From: Polaromonas sp. OV174
GTDB lineage: Bacteria; Pseudomonadota; Gammaproteobacteria; Burkholderiales; Burkholderiaceae_C
Assembly (NCBI RefSeq): GCF_900112285.1
Contig: NZ_FOKZ01000008.1
Coordinates: 1-64,000, forward strand
Direction of reading: 5' to 3'
DNA length: 64,000 nucleotides
Positions 42,347 through 52,107 of this stretch are shown piece by piece. Each line of letters begins with the position of its first letter. The first letter of the stretch is position 1. The notes below the pieces were generated by a model. That model was not told the DNA's origin and made no database searches. It was given only the letters and a program-made list of their open reading frames with translations. Position numbers and translations under genes: made by a program.

Positions 42347-44695
42347 TCAACCCTGCACCGCAGCCATGTCGGACTGCGGCGACACGGTAGAGCCATCGCT
42401 CTCCAAGGCATCCAGCAGCACGAAGAGTTTGCCCAGGCCCTCAAACAGCGCAGCCCCCGGCACCGCGCGGCCGGAACGAAGCGATCGACCGGCCAGCTGC
42501 GCCAAGACATTGCGCGCCGTTTCAGCCCAATCCCCTGGCGCGTTTTGCAAGCGCAGCACCGTGGTGCAAGCCTGCGCGGCAATCAGCACGCGATTGCGCA
42601 GGGCAAGCGGACTGGCTGCGCCGCTGTCCCCCAGCTGCAGCAACCCTTGACTGATCAGCTTGAAGCAAGCCTCGGCCGCACGCTGCCAAGCCGGCCACTG
42701 CGCGATCTGCTGCGCGCTGGCCTGAATGTCAGCACTGGCCAGCACATAGCTGTGCGCCAGAAGCTTGCCGCTTTGCGCGTCAACAATACGCCTGACCACG
42801 CAGCGCAGCATGGAGGCATGGGCTGCCTCTTGAGAACCCTCATGCTTAGGGTCGGGACGCAAGCTCACCCACGCTTCGGCCACCGACAGCAAGGCCGATT
42901 TTTTTCTAAACATGACAGGCCGCGGGGCAGAGAATGACAGCCCTTCGGCCAGTTTCCCCAGCGTTTCCGGGCTGGCGCTTGCCATACTCATAACCCGAAG
43001 GTTGGCTGGCGCACAAGCCACCCACTGAAGGCCGCTGGAGCGCCACTCATGGATCTGCCGGAATGCCGGGATAGCGGCGAACAGATGAACCACCGGTTTT
43101 TCCAAGGCCTGCGCTTGCCCCAGGTCGAGCACGCCCTTGCCCGGCAGCGCGGCAAAGGGCAAGCCGGTGTTATCCGACAGCAGCATGCTGACCGGCACGC
43201 GAGCGCCGCCCTTCTTGCCCGATGACGGGCTGACTTCGCCACCGCTCATCAAGATGTAGTCGCTGCAATTGACACGGCTTTGGGCGCCGGCCTGTGCCAG
43301 CAGGGTTTGCGCCAGCGCTTGCTCCCCAAGCTGCGCATCGGCGAGCTGGCGCCACAGCACGCGTGTCTCCTCAAAGCCGATCTGGCCCTCGGCCAGCGCC
43401 GTCGCATTGGCGGTCAACTCCTGGACATCGTGAGCCAGCGTTCGTATCAGTTGCTGACACTGCGAACGCAGGCGTTCACTGACGGCTTGCGCCGCCGCCA
43501 CTTGCGCCTCATTGCGAAGTGCCGCTGGCCGCTCGTCAAGATCGGCCTCGCCAGGCACAAACAGGGCGCTTTGACTTTTGGCCTGAAACACACTGTCGAT
43601 CAGCATGTCGCGGTCGCCCAGCATCAGGTGCTCGGGAACCTTCTGGCCGCTGGAAATATAGTGAATGGGCAGCTGATGGCGGATCACGGTGTCAATCAGC
43701 GCCCCCGGATGCGTGGCCTCGTCGACCTTGGTAAAGATGCACCCCGTCAGGTCGCCGCTGCCGGCCTGCCCGCCATGGCGATAGGCCTGCACCACTTCAT
43801 TGAGCGTGTCGCCATGGCTGGAGGCATTGAGCAGCAGCAAGCGCTTGACCGGACGAGTGGCGCCGCACAGCATGGAAATCTGCTCGGAAACGGCCCGGTC
43901 GCGCTGGCTCATGCCTACCGTGTCAATCAGCACCATGTGCTTGTCTTTCAGGTCTGACAGCACCAGTTCGAGATCGACGGCGTCTTTGACGGCATGCACG
44001 ACCACGCCCAGAATCTGGCCGTAAATACGCAGCTGCTCGTAAGCACCAATCCGGTAGCTGTCGGTGGTGACCAGGGCCAGCTTGTCGGCGCCAAAACGCA
44101 TCACGCAGCGCGCCGCCAGCTTGGCCGTGGTGGTGGTCTTGCCCACCCCTGTTGGCCCCATCAAAGCGTAGACGCCGCCCTCATCCATCAGGCTGTCTTC
44201 ATCCTCCAGCATGGGCATCTGGCGCGCCATGGCGGATTTGACATAGTGCATGCCACTGGCATAGTTTTGGCCCGTGGGCAGATTGGCCAACAGGTCTTTG
44301 GCCAGGCGTGCGCTGAAGCCAGCACCCAGCAAGGTGCGCAGCAACTGACCGCGCAGCGGGTCGCGCCTTTGCGCCTCGTTCCAGGCGATGCCGGCCAGCT
44401 GCTCTTCAATCATGCCGCGCATCGAATGGATTTCCCGCAACACGCTGTCGCCATCGCCAGGCGCTGGCGCCGCGGTTTTGCTGTTTGCCGGGGCGGCCAC
44501 GGCAAGCGTGCGGGGAACAATGACTGACGTCGCCGTGGCGCTGATGGCGGCAATGGTTTCCTCCAGCGTTGCCACGATTTCTATGCCTTCTGCCGTCACC
44601 CGGTTGGATAAGACGATGGCATCGGGGCCCAGCTTCTCGCGCACCAGGCGCAGTGCCTGGCGACTGGAGGGCGCGACAATTTTGCAAGTTTCCAT
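42347..44695 (-). CDS. flhF: FlhF SRP-like GTPase with long C-terminal extension
   Basis: A 782-aa protein, against roughly 400-500 aa for typical FlhF. The N-terminal METCKIVAPSSRQALRLVREKLGPDAIVLSNR is standard. The NG GTPase domain spans about residues 90-370: P-loop MGPTGVGKTTTTAK (~180), VTTDSYRIGAYEQL, LIDTVGMSQRD, FTKVDE. After it, about 400 further residues of no family I recognise include LSVAEAWVSLRPDPKHEG and alanine-rich helices. FlhF places the flagellum at the pole. GTG 44719, overlapping the flhA stop, is another possible start. Confidence 0.9.
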   Translation of the reverse strand: METCKIVAPSSRQALRLVREKLGPDAIVLSNRVTAEGIEIVATLEETIAAISATATSVIVPRTLAVAAPANSKTAAPAPGDGDSVLREIHSMRGMIEEQLAGIAWNEAQRRDPLRGQLLRTLLGAGFSARLAKDLLANLPTGQNYASGMHYVKSAMARQMPMLEDEDSLMDEGGVYALMGPTGVGKTTTTAKLAARCVMRFGADKLALVTTDSYRIGAYEQLRIYGQILGVVVHAVKDAVDLELVLSDLKDKHMVLIDTVGMSQRDRAVSEQISMLCGATRPVKRLLLLNASSHGDTLNEVVQAYRHGGQAGSGDLTGCIFTKVDEATHPGALIDTVIRHQLPIHYISSGQKVPEHLMLGDRDMLIDSVFQAKSQSALFVPGEADLDERPAALRNEAQVAAAQAVSERLRSQCQQLIRTLAHDVQELTANATALAEGQIGFEETRVLWRQLADAQLGEQALAQTLLAQAGAQSRVNCSDYILMSGGEVSPSSGKKGGARVPVSMLLSDNTGLPFAALPGKGVLDLGQAQALEKPVVHLFAAIPAFRQIHEWRSSGLQWVACAPANLRVMSMASASPETLGKLAEGLSFSAPRPVMFRKKSALLSVAEAWVSLRPDPKHEGSQEAAHASMLRCVVRRIVDAQSGKLLAHSYVLASADIQASAQQIAQWPAWQRAAEACFKLISQGLLQLGDSGAASPLALRNRVLIAAQACTTVLRLQNAPGDWAETARNVLAQLAGRSLRSGRAVPGAALFEGLGKLFVLLDALESDGSTVSPQSDMAAVQG

Positions 44696-44715
44696 ACTCA
44701 ATTCCGTTCTGGCAT

Positions 44716-46806
44716 TCACACTCTTGCTCCAATCGTGGCGGTGACCTTGATGGTTCTGGTGTCGGGTATTTCAGCGTGAGAAAGCACCTTGAGCTGCGGC
44801 AGGCTGCGGCGCAGAAAGCGGGCCAACAGGACGCGCAGCGGATGCTGCACCACCAGGACCGGGAGCAAGCCCAACTTCTCCTGCCGTGTGATCGCCGCCT
44901 GGGTTTCCCTCAGCAGGTTGTCGGCCAGCCCTGGCTCCAGACCCTGGCTGTTGCTCAGCGCCTGCAGCAGCACGCGGTCCAGCGAACTGTCGAGCCCCAT
45001 CACCTTCAGCTCTTCATTGCCCGGGAAAATTTGCTGGACAATGGCGCGCGCCAGTGCCAGGCGGATCAAGGAACTCAACTCCGTGGTGTCGCTCACCGTC
45101 GGCGCATTCTCGGCCAGCACATCAAGAATGGTGCGCATGTCTCGAATCGGCACGCTCTCATCCAGCAGGTTTTGCAGCACCCTCTGCAGCGTCGTGAGCG
45201 ACAAGGCTTTGGGCACCAGGTCCTGCACCAGCATGGGCGACTCTTTGCCGATGCGATCGAGCAACTGCTGCACTTCCTGGCGTCCCAGCAACTCGGCCGC
45301 ATGGGCATGAATCAGGTGATTGAGGTGTGTGGCCACCACGGTGCTGGCGTCAACCACCGTGTAGCCGTAGATCTGCGCCTGGTCGCGCAAGCTGCCGTCG
45401 ATCCAGATGGCCGGCAAGCCGAAGGCTGGATCCTTGGTCGGCGTACCCGGCAGCGTCGCACTGACCTGACCCGGATTGATGGCCATCCATTGACCGGGAA
45501 AGGCCTCGCCATGACCGATCTCCACCCCTTTGAGTTTGACGACATAGGCGTTCGGCTTGATCTCGAGGTTGTCCCGGATATGGACCACGGGCACCAGAAA
45601 GCCGATGTCCTGGGCGAACTTTTTCCGAATGCTTTTGATGCGCCCCAGGAGCTCGCCGTTCTGCGCCCCATCCACCAGCGAGATCAGGCGATAGCCGACC
45701 TCAAGTCCCAGCGGATCCACCAGCGCCACATCGTCCCAGGTAGCCTCCTGCAGTTCCGCCGCAGCGGGCGGGGGCGGTGGTGGTGCAAGCGCGGCGCCGG
45801 CAGCGCTGGCGCCACCTTTCATCACACGCCGTCCGAGCCAGATCAGGCCGCCCGCAATGATCAGGAAAGCCAGATTCGGCATGCCCGGAATCAGGCCCAT
45901 CAGGCCGATAACGCCTGCGGTCAGAAACAGCACCTGTGGATTGGCAAACAGCTGACCGGTGAGCTGTCCGCCCACATCCTCGTCGGTGGTGACGCGCGAC
46001 ACGATCACACCCGCCGCCGTGGAGATCACCAGGGCAGGAATTTGAGCCACCAGACCATCGCCAATGGCCAGCAGAGTGTAGGTCGTACCTGCCTCCGAAA
46101 ATGACAGCCCGTGCTGGGCCATGCCGACGATCAAACCGCCAATGATGTTGATCACCAAAATCAGCAGGCCGGCCACCGCATCGCCGCGCACAAACTTGCT
46201 GGCGCCGTCCATGGAGCCGTAGAAGTCAGCCTCTTGCGCCACTTCGGCACGACGTTTGCGTGCCACGTCTTCACCAATCAAGCCGGCATTCAGATCGGCA
46301 TCGATCGCCATCTGCTTGCCTGGCATGGCGTCCAGCGTGAAGCGCGCACCAACTTCGGCAATCCGGCCGGCGCCCTTGGTAATCACCATGAAGTTGATCA
46401 CCACCAAAATGATGAACACCATGACGCCGACGGCGAAGTTGCCGCCCACCAGAAAGTGGCCGAAAGCCTCAATCACTTTACCGGCTGCATCCGGGCCGGT
46501 GTGGCCTTCCATCAGCACCACGCGGGTCGAAGCGACGTTGAGCGATAGCCGCAGCAGCGTGGTGAACAGCAGCACGGCGGGGAAGGCGGCAAAATCCAAC
46601 GCCTTCATGGTGTACATGCTGACCAGCAGCACCATGATGGACAAGGCGATATTGAAGGTGAACAGCAGGTCCAGCAAAAATGGCGGCAGCGGCAACACCA
46701 TCATGCTGAGAATCAGAATGATCAGAATCGGACCGACCAGCCCCTTGCCGTGGTTGCCCGCGAACATCTGCTTGGGCAGTTGCAACAATTTATTCACCAC
46801 GCTCAT
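44716..46806 (-). CDS. flhA: Flagellar export component FlhA
   Basis: A 696-aa protein of the flagellar type III export gate. About eight N-terminal membrane segments contain the FHIPEP-type region (LLRLSLNVASTRVVL... FMVITKGAGRIAEVGARFTLDAMPGKQMAIDADLNAGLI). The cytoplasmic C-terminal half (VDASTVVATHLNHLI... LPVLVVQHPLRVLLARFLRR) forms the export ring. The stop overlaps the flhF region; its start overlaps the end of flhB by four bases. Confidence 0.97.
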   Translation of the reverse strand: MSVVNKLLQLPKQMFAGNHGKGLVGPILIILILSMMVLPLPPFLLDLLFTFNIALSIMVLLVSMYTMKALDFAAFPAVLLFTTLLRLSLNVASTRVVLMEGHTGPDAAGKVIEAFGHFLVGGNFAVGVMVFIILVVINFMVITKGAGRIAEVGARFTLDAMPGKQMAIDADLNAGLIGEDVARKRRAEVAQEADFYGSMDGASKFVRGDAVAGLLILVINIIGGLIVGMAQHGLSFSEAGTTYTLLAIGDGLVAQIPALVISTAAGVIVSRVTTDEDVGGQLTGQLFANPQVLFLTAGVIGLMGLIPGMPNLAFLIIAGGLIWLGRRVMKGGASAAGAALAPPPPPPAAAELQEATWDDVALVDPLGLEVGYRLISLVDGAQNGELLGRIKSIRKKFAQDIGFLVPVVHIRDNLEIKPNAYVVKLKGVEIGHGEAFPGQWMAINPGQVSATLPGTPTKDPAFGLPAIWIDGSLRDQAQIYGYTVVDASTVVATHLNHLIHAHAAELLGRQEVQQLLDRIGKESPMLVQDLVPKALSLTTLQRVLQNLLDESVPIRDMRTILDVLAENAPTVSDTTELSSLIRLALARAIVQQIFPGNEELKVMGLDSSLDRVLLQALSNSQGLEPGLADNLLRETQAAITRQEKLGLLPVLVVQHPLRVLLARFLRRSLPQLKVLSHAEIPDTRTIKVTATIGARV

Positions 46807-47945
46807 GCGGCATTTCCTAAGGGGTCTAGTGATTCAGGGACCGGCAAGTCCGTGGGCGCGCGGGGCGCCACGCCGCCCTCGCTGTGTTGGCGATTGAGCT
46901 GATAAGCCCAGGCCAGCACTTCGGCCACGGCGGCATACAAGGCGACAGGAATCTCCTGGCCCAATTGGGTGTGGCGGTACAGCGCCCGGGTCAGCGGTGG
47001 CGCTTCAAGAATAGGCACCTTGTTCTCTTCGGCCATGGCACGAATGCGCAAGGCCACCAAATCGGTGCCTTTGGCGACCACTCGCGGCGCACGCATGTCC
47101 TTGTCGTGGTATTTGAGCGCCACGGCAAAGTGGGTGGGGTTGGTGACGATGATGTCCGCCTTGGGAACCTCGGCCATCATCCGGCGCTTGGCCATCTGCT
47201 GTTGCTGGCGACGAATCTGGGCCTTGACCTGCGGGTCGCCGTCGCTTTCCTTTTGCTCCTGCCGCAAGTCCTCACGCGACATGCGCAGCTTGCGAATATG
47301 GTTCCAGAGCTGATAGGGCACGTCAATAGCCACGACCAGCAGCAAGGCCCCCGTGATCAATGCGCAGCTGGTGGCCACCAGCTTCAAGGTATGTGGCAGC
47401 GCAGCGCGCACCGGCTCGCTCAGCAAGGCCATGATGGCGGCCAGATTGTCCGAGATCACCCACCAGGCCACCCCACCGATCAGCAAAGACTTGACGATGG
47501 TCTTGACCAGCTCGGCCAGTGATTCAGCGGAGAACATGCGCCCAATGCCGGCCACCGGATTCAGTTTTGAAAAATTTGGCGCCAGGGATTTGCTTGAGAA
47601 CAGCCAGCCGCCGAGCGCCATGGGCGCCACCAGCGCGGCCACCAGCATCATGGCCAGCATAGGCATCAGTGCCTGCAGCGCATGCAGCACGGCGGTTCCC
47701 GCCTGCACCATCATGTGCGAGGGGTCAAAGGCGGAAGCGCGCTCGAACTGCAAGCCATTGCGCAGGGCGCTGCCGAAATGGTTGGCCATCATCTCGCCCA
47801 TCAGCCACAGGGCGCTAATGCCGGTGGTCAGCATGACAAAAGTGACCAGCTCGCGGGAGCGCGCGACCTGGCCTTCCTCACGCGCCTTTTCCAGCCGCCT
47901 GGGTGAGGCCGGTTCGGTTTTTTCGAGATCACTTTCTTCCGCCAT
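46803..47945 (-). CDS. flhB: Flagellar export component FlhB
   Basis: A 380-aa inner-membrane export switch protein. EKTEPASPRRLEKAREEGQVARSRELVTF opens the protein, four membrane segments follow, and the autocleavage motif NPTH is in DIIVTNPTHFAVALKYH. The cleaved C-terminal part ends with a Pro-rich tail. It is the first gene of the flhB-fliA run and lies downstream of a strong terminator. Two adjacent ATGs (47948, 47945) could start it. Confidence 0.97.
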   Translation of the reverse strand: MAEESDLEKTEPASPRRLEKAREEGQVARSRELVTFVMLTTGISALWLMGEMMANHFGSALRNGLQFERASAFDPSHMMVQAGTAVLHALQALMPMLAMMLVAALVAPMALGGWLFSSKSLAPNFSKLNPVAGIGRMFSAESLAELVKTIVKSLLIGGVAWWVISDNLAAIMALLSEPVRAALPHTLKLVATSCALITGALLLVVAIDVPYQLWNHIRKLRMSREDLRQEQKESDGDPQVKAQIRRQQQQMAKRRMMAEVPKADIIVTNPTHFAVALKYHDKDMRAPRVVAKGTDLVALRIRAMAEENKVPILEAPPLTRALYRHTQLGQEIPVALYAAVAEVLAWAYQLNRQHSEGGVAPRAPTDLPVPESLDPLGNAA

Positions 47946-47967
47946 CAATGCTCCGGAGCATCAGACG

Positions 47968-48007
47968 AAAAAAAACGCCCGACTTCAAAGATTATTGAAG
48001 CAGGCGC
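47968..48007 (-). terminator. Intrinsic terminator after cheZ
   Basis: On the minus strand, CGCC-TG-CTTCAA pairs with TTGAAG-TC-GGGCG around a short TAATCT-type loop and is followed directly by eight T residues. It lies about 70 bp after the cheZ stop and 20 bp before flhB, separating the chemotaxis and flhB operons. Confidence 0.85.
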
Positions 48008-48075
48008 CTTGAATTGATCGGGCAAACAAACCGGCGATAGACCTGCTTCTTGCGCAATCAGGAGCGCGTTTCAGC

Positions 48076-48717
48076 TTAAAAACCAAGGCTGGCCAGCAAG
48101 TCGTCGACCTGCCCCTGATCACCAACGGCCTCAGGATTGCCCGCCTTGATCTGCGGGCCGTTGAGCAGGCCGTGGCCGCTCTCCTGGCGTTTTTCAAGAG
48201 GCGCGTTGTCGATGAGAAGCTGCAGCAGCTGCGTCTCCATGTCCTTGATCACGTCCATCATTTTCTTGATGACCTGGCCGGTCAAATCCTGGAAATCCTG
48301 CGCCATCATGATTTCCATCAGCTGGGAATTGGTCGCGCTGACCTGCTGCGGAACCTCCGCCAGATAGCTGCGGGTGTCCAGCACCAGTTCACGTGCGTCA
48401 TCGAGCTCCAGTGGGCTGGCAAACCAGACATCCCAACGTTGCGTCAGGCCATTGGCCTGCTTGGACAAGCGCTCTTGAATGGGCTGGGCGACGTCAATCG
48501 CATTGAGCGCTCTTTCGGCTGCCCGCTCGGTCATTTGAGCCACATAGCTCAGCCGGTCACGCGCATCCGGAATGGCTTCAGCGGCCCTGGCAATACTCTT
48601 GTCCAGACCCAGCTCACGCATGCCCTCGCGCATCTGGCGGGTCAGTTGTCCTATGCGATGAACCAACTGCTCCGCAGAGTCCCCGGGAGACGGACTGGAA
48701 AGTGCTTCCTGCGTCAT
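48076..48717 (-). CDS. cheZ: Chemotaxis phosphatase CheZ
   Basis: A 213-aa, largely helical protein that dephosphorylates CheY-P. The catalytic segment [19 protein letters not shown] (with the key Gln) is clear, and the C-terminal tail [11 protein letters not shown] matches the CheY-binding peptide of CheZ. Start at ATG 48717, immediately after the cheY stop (48719); the frame is open upstream but that part is the cheY gene read in another frame. Confidence 0.95.
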   Translation of the reverse strand: MTQEALSSPSPGDSAEQLVHRIGQLTRQMREGMRELGLDKSIARAAEAIPDARDRLSYVAQMTERAAERALNAIDVAQPIQERLSKQANGLTQRWDVWFASPLELDDARELVLDTRSYLAEVPQQVSATNSQLMEIMMAQDFQDLTGQVIKKMMDVIKDMETQLLQLLIDNAPLEKRQESGHGLLNGPQIKAGNPEAVGDQGQVDDLLASLGF

Positions 48718-48718
48718 A

Positions 48719-49123
48719 TCAAGCACCTTCTTTTCCGATTTTTTCGAAAATTTTTGTGATTTTCTCTTCCAGGGTGACCGCCGTGAATGGCTTGACGACG
48801 TAGCCATTTGCACCGGCCTGAGCCGCCGCAATGATGTTTTCCTTTTTAGCCTCTGCCGTCACCATCAAGACCGGCAGTTTGGACATCGAAGGGTCGGCAC
48901 GAATCGCCTGCAGCATGGCCAGACCATCCATATTCGGCATATTCCAGTCGGACACCACAAAGCCGTAGTTACCGCCCTTGAGCTTTTCCAGCCCGGCAGC
49001 GCCGTCTTCAGCCTCATCGACATTGACGAACTCGAGCTCCTTGAGCAGATTGCGAACAATCCGACGCATGGTCGGGAAATCGTCCACGACCAGAATTTTG
49101 ATATTTTTATCTACCACGTTCAC
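48719..49123 (-). CDS. cheY: Chemotaxis response regulator CheY
   Basis: A 134-aa single receiver domain: [18 protein letters not shown] (acidic pair), phosphoacceptor Asp in [14 protein letters not shown], and [11 protein letters not shown] ... [17 protein letters not shown] (Thr, Lys). Phospho-CheY binds the flagellar switch. It is 40 bp after cheB and directly before cheZ. Confidence 0.97.
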   Translation of the reverse strand: MNVVDKNIKILVVDDFPTMRRIVRNLLKELEFVNVDEAEDGAAGLEKLKGGNYGFVVSDWNMPNMDGLAMLQAIRADPSMSKLPVLMVTAEAKKENIIAAAQAGANGYVVKPFTAVTLEEKITKIFEKIGKEGA

Positions 49124-49163
49124 TCCAAAATTTGACTAACAACTCAAACCATCCACCCTGGCC

Positions 49164-50249
49164 CTACACCCGGTTGGCACGCTCGCCAAACGACCTCAGA
49201 TGCGCCATCACACGCTGACTCATTTCTTGTAACGGCGCCACCTCGCTAGCACCCCCTATGGCAATCGCTTCACGCGGCATGCCAAACACCACGCAACTGG
49301 CCTCATCCTGGGCCAGCGTATGCGCTCCCGCCTGGCGCATGCGCAGCAGGCCATCGGCACCATCACGCCCCATACCGGTGAGGATCACGCCAATGGCATT
49401 TTTTCCGGCATGTCTGGCGGCGGAATCAAACAACACATCAATCGAGGGACGGTGCCGGTTGACCGGCGGCTCCTGATCCACTTGCGCCACGTAATTGGCG
49501 CCGCTGCGCGTCAGCGACAGGTGAAAGCCGCCCGGCGCAATATAGGCATGGCCCGGCAATATCCGCTCACCATGCACTGCCTCCGAAACGGCAATACGGC
49601 ACAGGCCGTTGAGACGCTGCGCAAAAGAATGGGTAAAGCCTGCCGGCATGTGCTGGGCAATCAAGATGCCCGGACTGTCCGGCGGCAGCGGTTGCAACAG
49701 CTCTCTGATCGCTTCAGTGCCGCCGGTGGAGGCGCCTATGATGATGAGCTTTTCGGTACTCAGCAAAGGGCTGCGCAGCAGCGGGGCTTCGGCCATTGCG
49801 GCGGGCGCCACTCCCGTCGTGACACGCTTGGCGGGCAGCAACCTGGCCGCAGCAGCAATCCGTATCTTTCCGGCAATCAGATCGGTATATGACAGCAGGC
49901 CATCACGTATGCCAAGGCGCGGCTTGGTCACAAAGTCAATGGCACCAAGCTCCAGAGCCCGCAGCGCAGCTTCCGATCCCCGCTCGGTCAGCGAAGAGAC
50001 CATCACCACCGGCATGGGACGCAAGCGCATGAGTTTTTCCAGAAACTCCAAGCCGTCCATGCGTGGCATCTCGACGTCCAGCGTCATCACGTCAGGGTTG
50101 TGCTGCTTGACCAGATCGCGTGCCACCAACGGATCCGAAGCGGTCGCCACCACCACCATGTCGGGCTGACTGTTGATGATCTCGCTCATCAGACTGCGTA
50201 TCAACGCCGAGTCATCAACACACAGCACCTTGATTTTTTTTACCGTCAT
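49164..50249 (-). CDS. cheB: Chemotaxis protein-glutamate methylesterase CheB
   Basis: A 361-aa protein with an N-terminal receiver ([18 protein letters not shown]... [21 protein letters not shown]) and a C-terminal methylesterase: catalytic Ser in [15 protein letters not shown], His in [19 protein letters not shown] and Asp in [15 protein letters not shown]. It demethylates and deamidates chemoreceptors. Its start overlaps the cheD stop by four bases. Confidence 0.97.
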   Translation of the reverse strand: MTVKKIKVLCVDDSALIRSLMSEIINSQPDMVVVATASDPLVARDLVKQHNPDVMTLDVEMPRMDGLEFLEKLMRLRPMPVVMVSSLTERGSEAALRALELGAIDFVTKPRLGIRDGLLSYTDLIAGKIRIAAAARLLPAKRVTTGVAPAAMAEAPLLRSPLLSTEKLIIIGASTGGTEAIRELLQPLPPDSPGILIAQHMPAGFTHSFAQRLNGLCRIAVSEAVHGERILPGHAYIAPGGFHLSLTRSGANYVAQVDQEPPVNRHRPSIDVLFDSAARHAGKNAIGVILTGMGRDGADGLLRMRQAGAHTLAQDEASCVVFGMPREAIAIGGASEVAPLQEMSQRVMAHLRSFGERANRV

Positions 50250-50905
50250 ACGCTCAACGCCCTCTTTTTATTACCGTTGCGAAGTACGCCCGTATCGAAC
50301 AGCTCCACCCTGTTACGGCCGCGTTGGTTCAACAGAACCTGCGCCAACTCCTGCTCTTCGTGCTGCACCAGCAAGGCGTCGCCCTGTTGACGCAGCTTGC
50401 GCACCGTCACCAGGCCAGTGCCAGGAAAATAGTTGATGCGACGCGGAAATTTGCCGCGCAGATCTTGCGCCGCAACGCGGACCTGCTCCATCTCCAGATA
50501 GCGCAGCACAAAATCGGCGTTTCGCTCACCGATATTGAGCATCGTCATGTTGGCCAGAACAGCGCCGCCACCAAAGACCTTGGCTTCGAGTCGTTCGCGC
50601 CTGGCGCCGCCTTTGAACAATTCATTGAGCAGCACCTCCATGGCGTACGCACCGTAACGCATGGCCGCCGCGGCATCCCGGGAGGTCGGGTCCGCATCGT
50701 CAGGCAGCATGAAATGATTCATGCCGCCAATACCGGCAGTGCGATCACGCACGCAAGCCGACACGCATGAACCCAACACGGTGGTCAACACCATATCTTC
50801 CGAAGTGACGTAATACTCTCCGGGCAACAGTTTCACCGCCGATACGCCAAACTCGCGGTCAAAGTAATGACGCGAGGCAACCTGCTCCATATCGACCGAA
50901 ATCAT
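50246..50905 (-). CDS. cheD: Chemoreceptor glutamine deamidase CheD
   Basis: A 219-aa protein with the CheD catalytic Cys and His in [27 protein letters not shown], and [12 protein letters not shown] and [14 protein letters not shown] further on. It deamidates receptor glutamines. Overlapping starts and stops on both sides (cheR, cheB) show tight coupling. Confidence 0.96.
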   Translation of the reverse strand: MISVDMEQVASRHYFDREFGVSAVKLLPGEYYVTSEDMVLTTVLGSCVSACVRDRTAGIGGMNHFMLPDDADPTSRDAAAAMRYGAYAMEVLLNELFKGGARRERLEAKVFGGGAVLANMTMLNIGERNADFVLRYLEMEQVRVAAQDLRGKFPRRINYFPGTGLVTVRKLRQQGDALLVQHEEQELAQVLLNQRGRNRVELFDTGVLRNGNKKRALSV

Positions 50906-51771
50906 GTCACCACCTTGGAGCGGCCAGCGGTCAACTCATAAACCGTCTGCCCACGCAGCCTAAAGGTCTGGTTGGCAAAAGCGAAATTTTCAGAATGCCC
51001 GGCAAATAGCAAGCCGTGCGGCTTCATCAGCGGAGCAAAGCGCTGCAAGATTTTTCCTTGCGTAGGCTTGTCGAAATAAATCATCACATTTCGACAGAAG
51101 ATGGCGTCAAAGGTGTCGCTCAATGCCCACTTTGGATCCAGCAGATTGAGTCGCTCGAACTTCACCATCGCGGCGACTTCCGGACGTATCCTTACCTTGC
51201 CGGCATGCGCGCCTGAGCCTTTCAGGAAAAATCGCCTCAGCCGTTCGGGCGACAACTTGCTCACCTGTTCTGCCGTAAACACGCCTGCCACGCCCTTGGC
51301 CAGCACTTGAGTATCAATATCCGTAGCGATCACGGTGGCTGAGCCGGCCCGTCCCCCCAAGGCCTCAATCAAGGTCATGGCAATCGAGTAGGGCTCCTCC
51401 CCGGTAGATGCCGCAGAACACCACACGGTGATCGGCTGAGGACATGTTTTGACATGCGCCGCCAGTACCGGGAAGTGATGCTCCTCACGGAAAAAAGCCG
51501 TCAAATTGGTGGTCAGTGCGTTGGTAAACGACTGCCACTCGTCGCTGTGAGGGTCGGACTCCAGCAGTCTCAGGTAGGCGGAAAACTCCTTGAGCCTGAG
51601 CTCTCGCAGGCGCCGCGACAGACGGCTATACACCATCTGCCGCTTTTGCACACCCAATGCGATGCCTGCACGCTGATGAATGAATGAGCGTATTTTGGAG
51701 AAGTCATCGTCGGTGAGCAGAAAATCAGGTCCCACCGGGGAGGTCATAGCGATGGGGGAGTTTGTGTTCAT
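50902..51771 (-). CDS. cheR: Chemotaxis methyltransferase CheR
   Basis: A 289-aa enzyme with the N-terminal helical domain ([37 protein letters not shown]) and the SAM-binding domain ([46 protein letters not shown]). It methylates receptor glutamates. It is the first che gene seen on this transcript; cheA/cheW are not in the window. It overlaps cheD by four bases. Confidence 0.97.
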   Translation of the reverse strand: MNTNSPIAMTSPVGPDFLLTDDDFSKIRSFIHQRAGIALGVQKRQMVYSRLSRRLRELRLKEFSAYLRLLESDPHSDEWQSFTNALTTNLTAFFREEHHFPVLAAHVKTCPQPITVWCSAASTGEEPYSIAMTLIEALGGRAGSATVIATDIDTQVLAKGVAGVFTAEQVSKLSPERLRRFFLKGSGAHAGKVRIRPEVAAMVKFERLNLLDPKWALSDTFDAIFCRNVMIYFDKPTQGKILQRFAPLMKPHGLLFAGHSENFAFANQTFRLRGQTVYELTAGRSKVVT

Positions 51772-52107
51772 ACGCTTCTATGTCTCGCTTGTGCAAAGTG
51801 AGCGTTGAGACAGCTTTTTTGGATTTTCATCGCATGCACTGGCGGGGCGCCTGGAGAGGCCGAGCCAGCCCAGGCACATCGCGAAAACTTCATTGCTACA
51901 GGTTAAGGGGTTAGGTCACCACGAGGTGCGTGCATCAAGGCATGCACACGCCTCAATGTACCCAGCTATGGCGTGGTGTCATGCACCGAAAAACCATCCA
52001 AAGAGCCTTCACTTTCCCTCATCAGCATCCAGGCCATCCCGGGTATGCCGCTACACCTTGAAAGGAATCGCTGGACTTGTCCTCATGCCGCAGCGAAAAC
52101 CTGGCCC
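51772..52107. other. Intergenic region between cheR and the EAL-HDOD gene
   Basis: A 336-bp gap with no supported gene on either strand. It probably holds the cheR promoter, but I found no good sigma-70 or sigma-28 (TAAA-N15-GCCGATAA) match. No repeat or hairpin stands out. Confidence 0.5.

Noticed and set aside
44569..46104. 511-codon plus-strand frame opposite flhF/flhA
   Set aside because: Antisense shadow spanning two well-supported genes.
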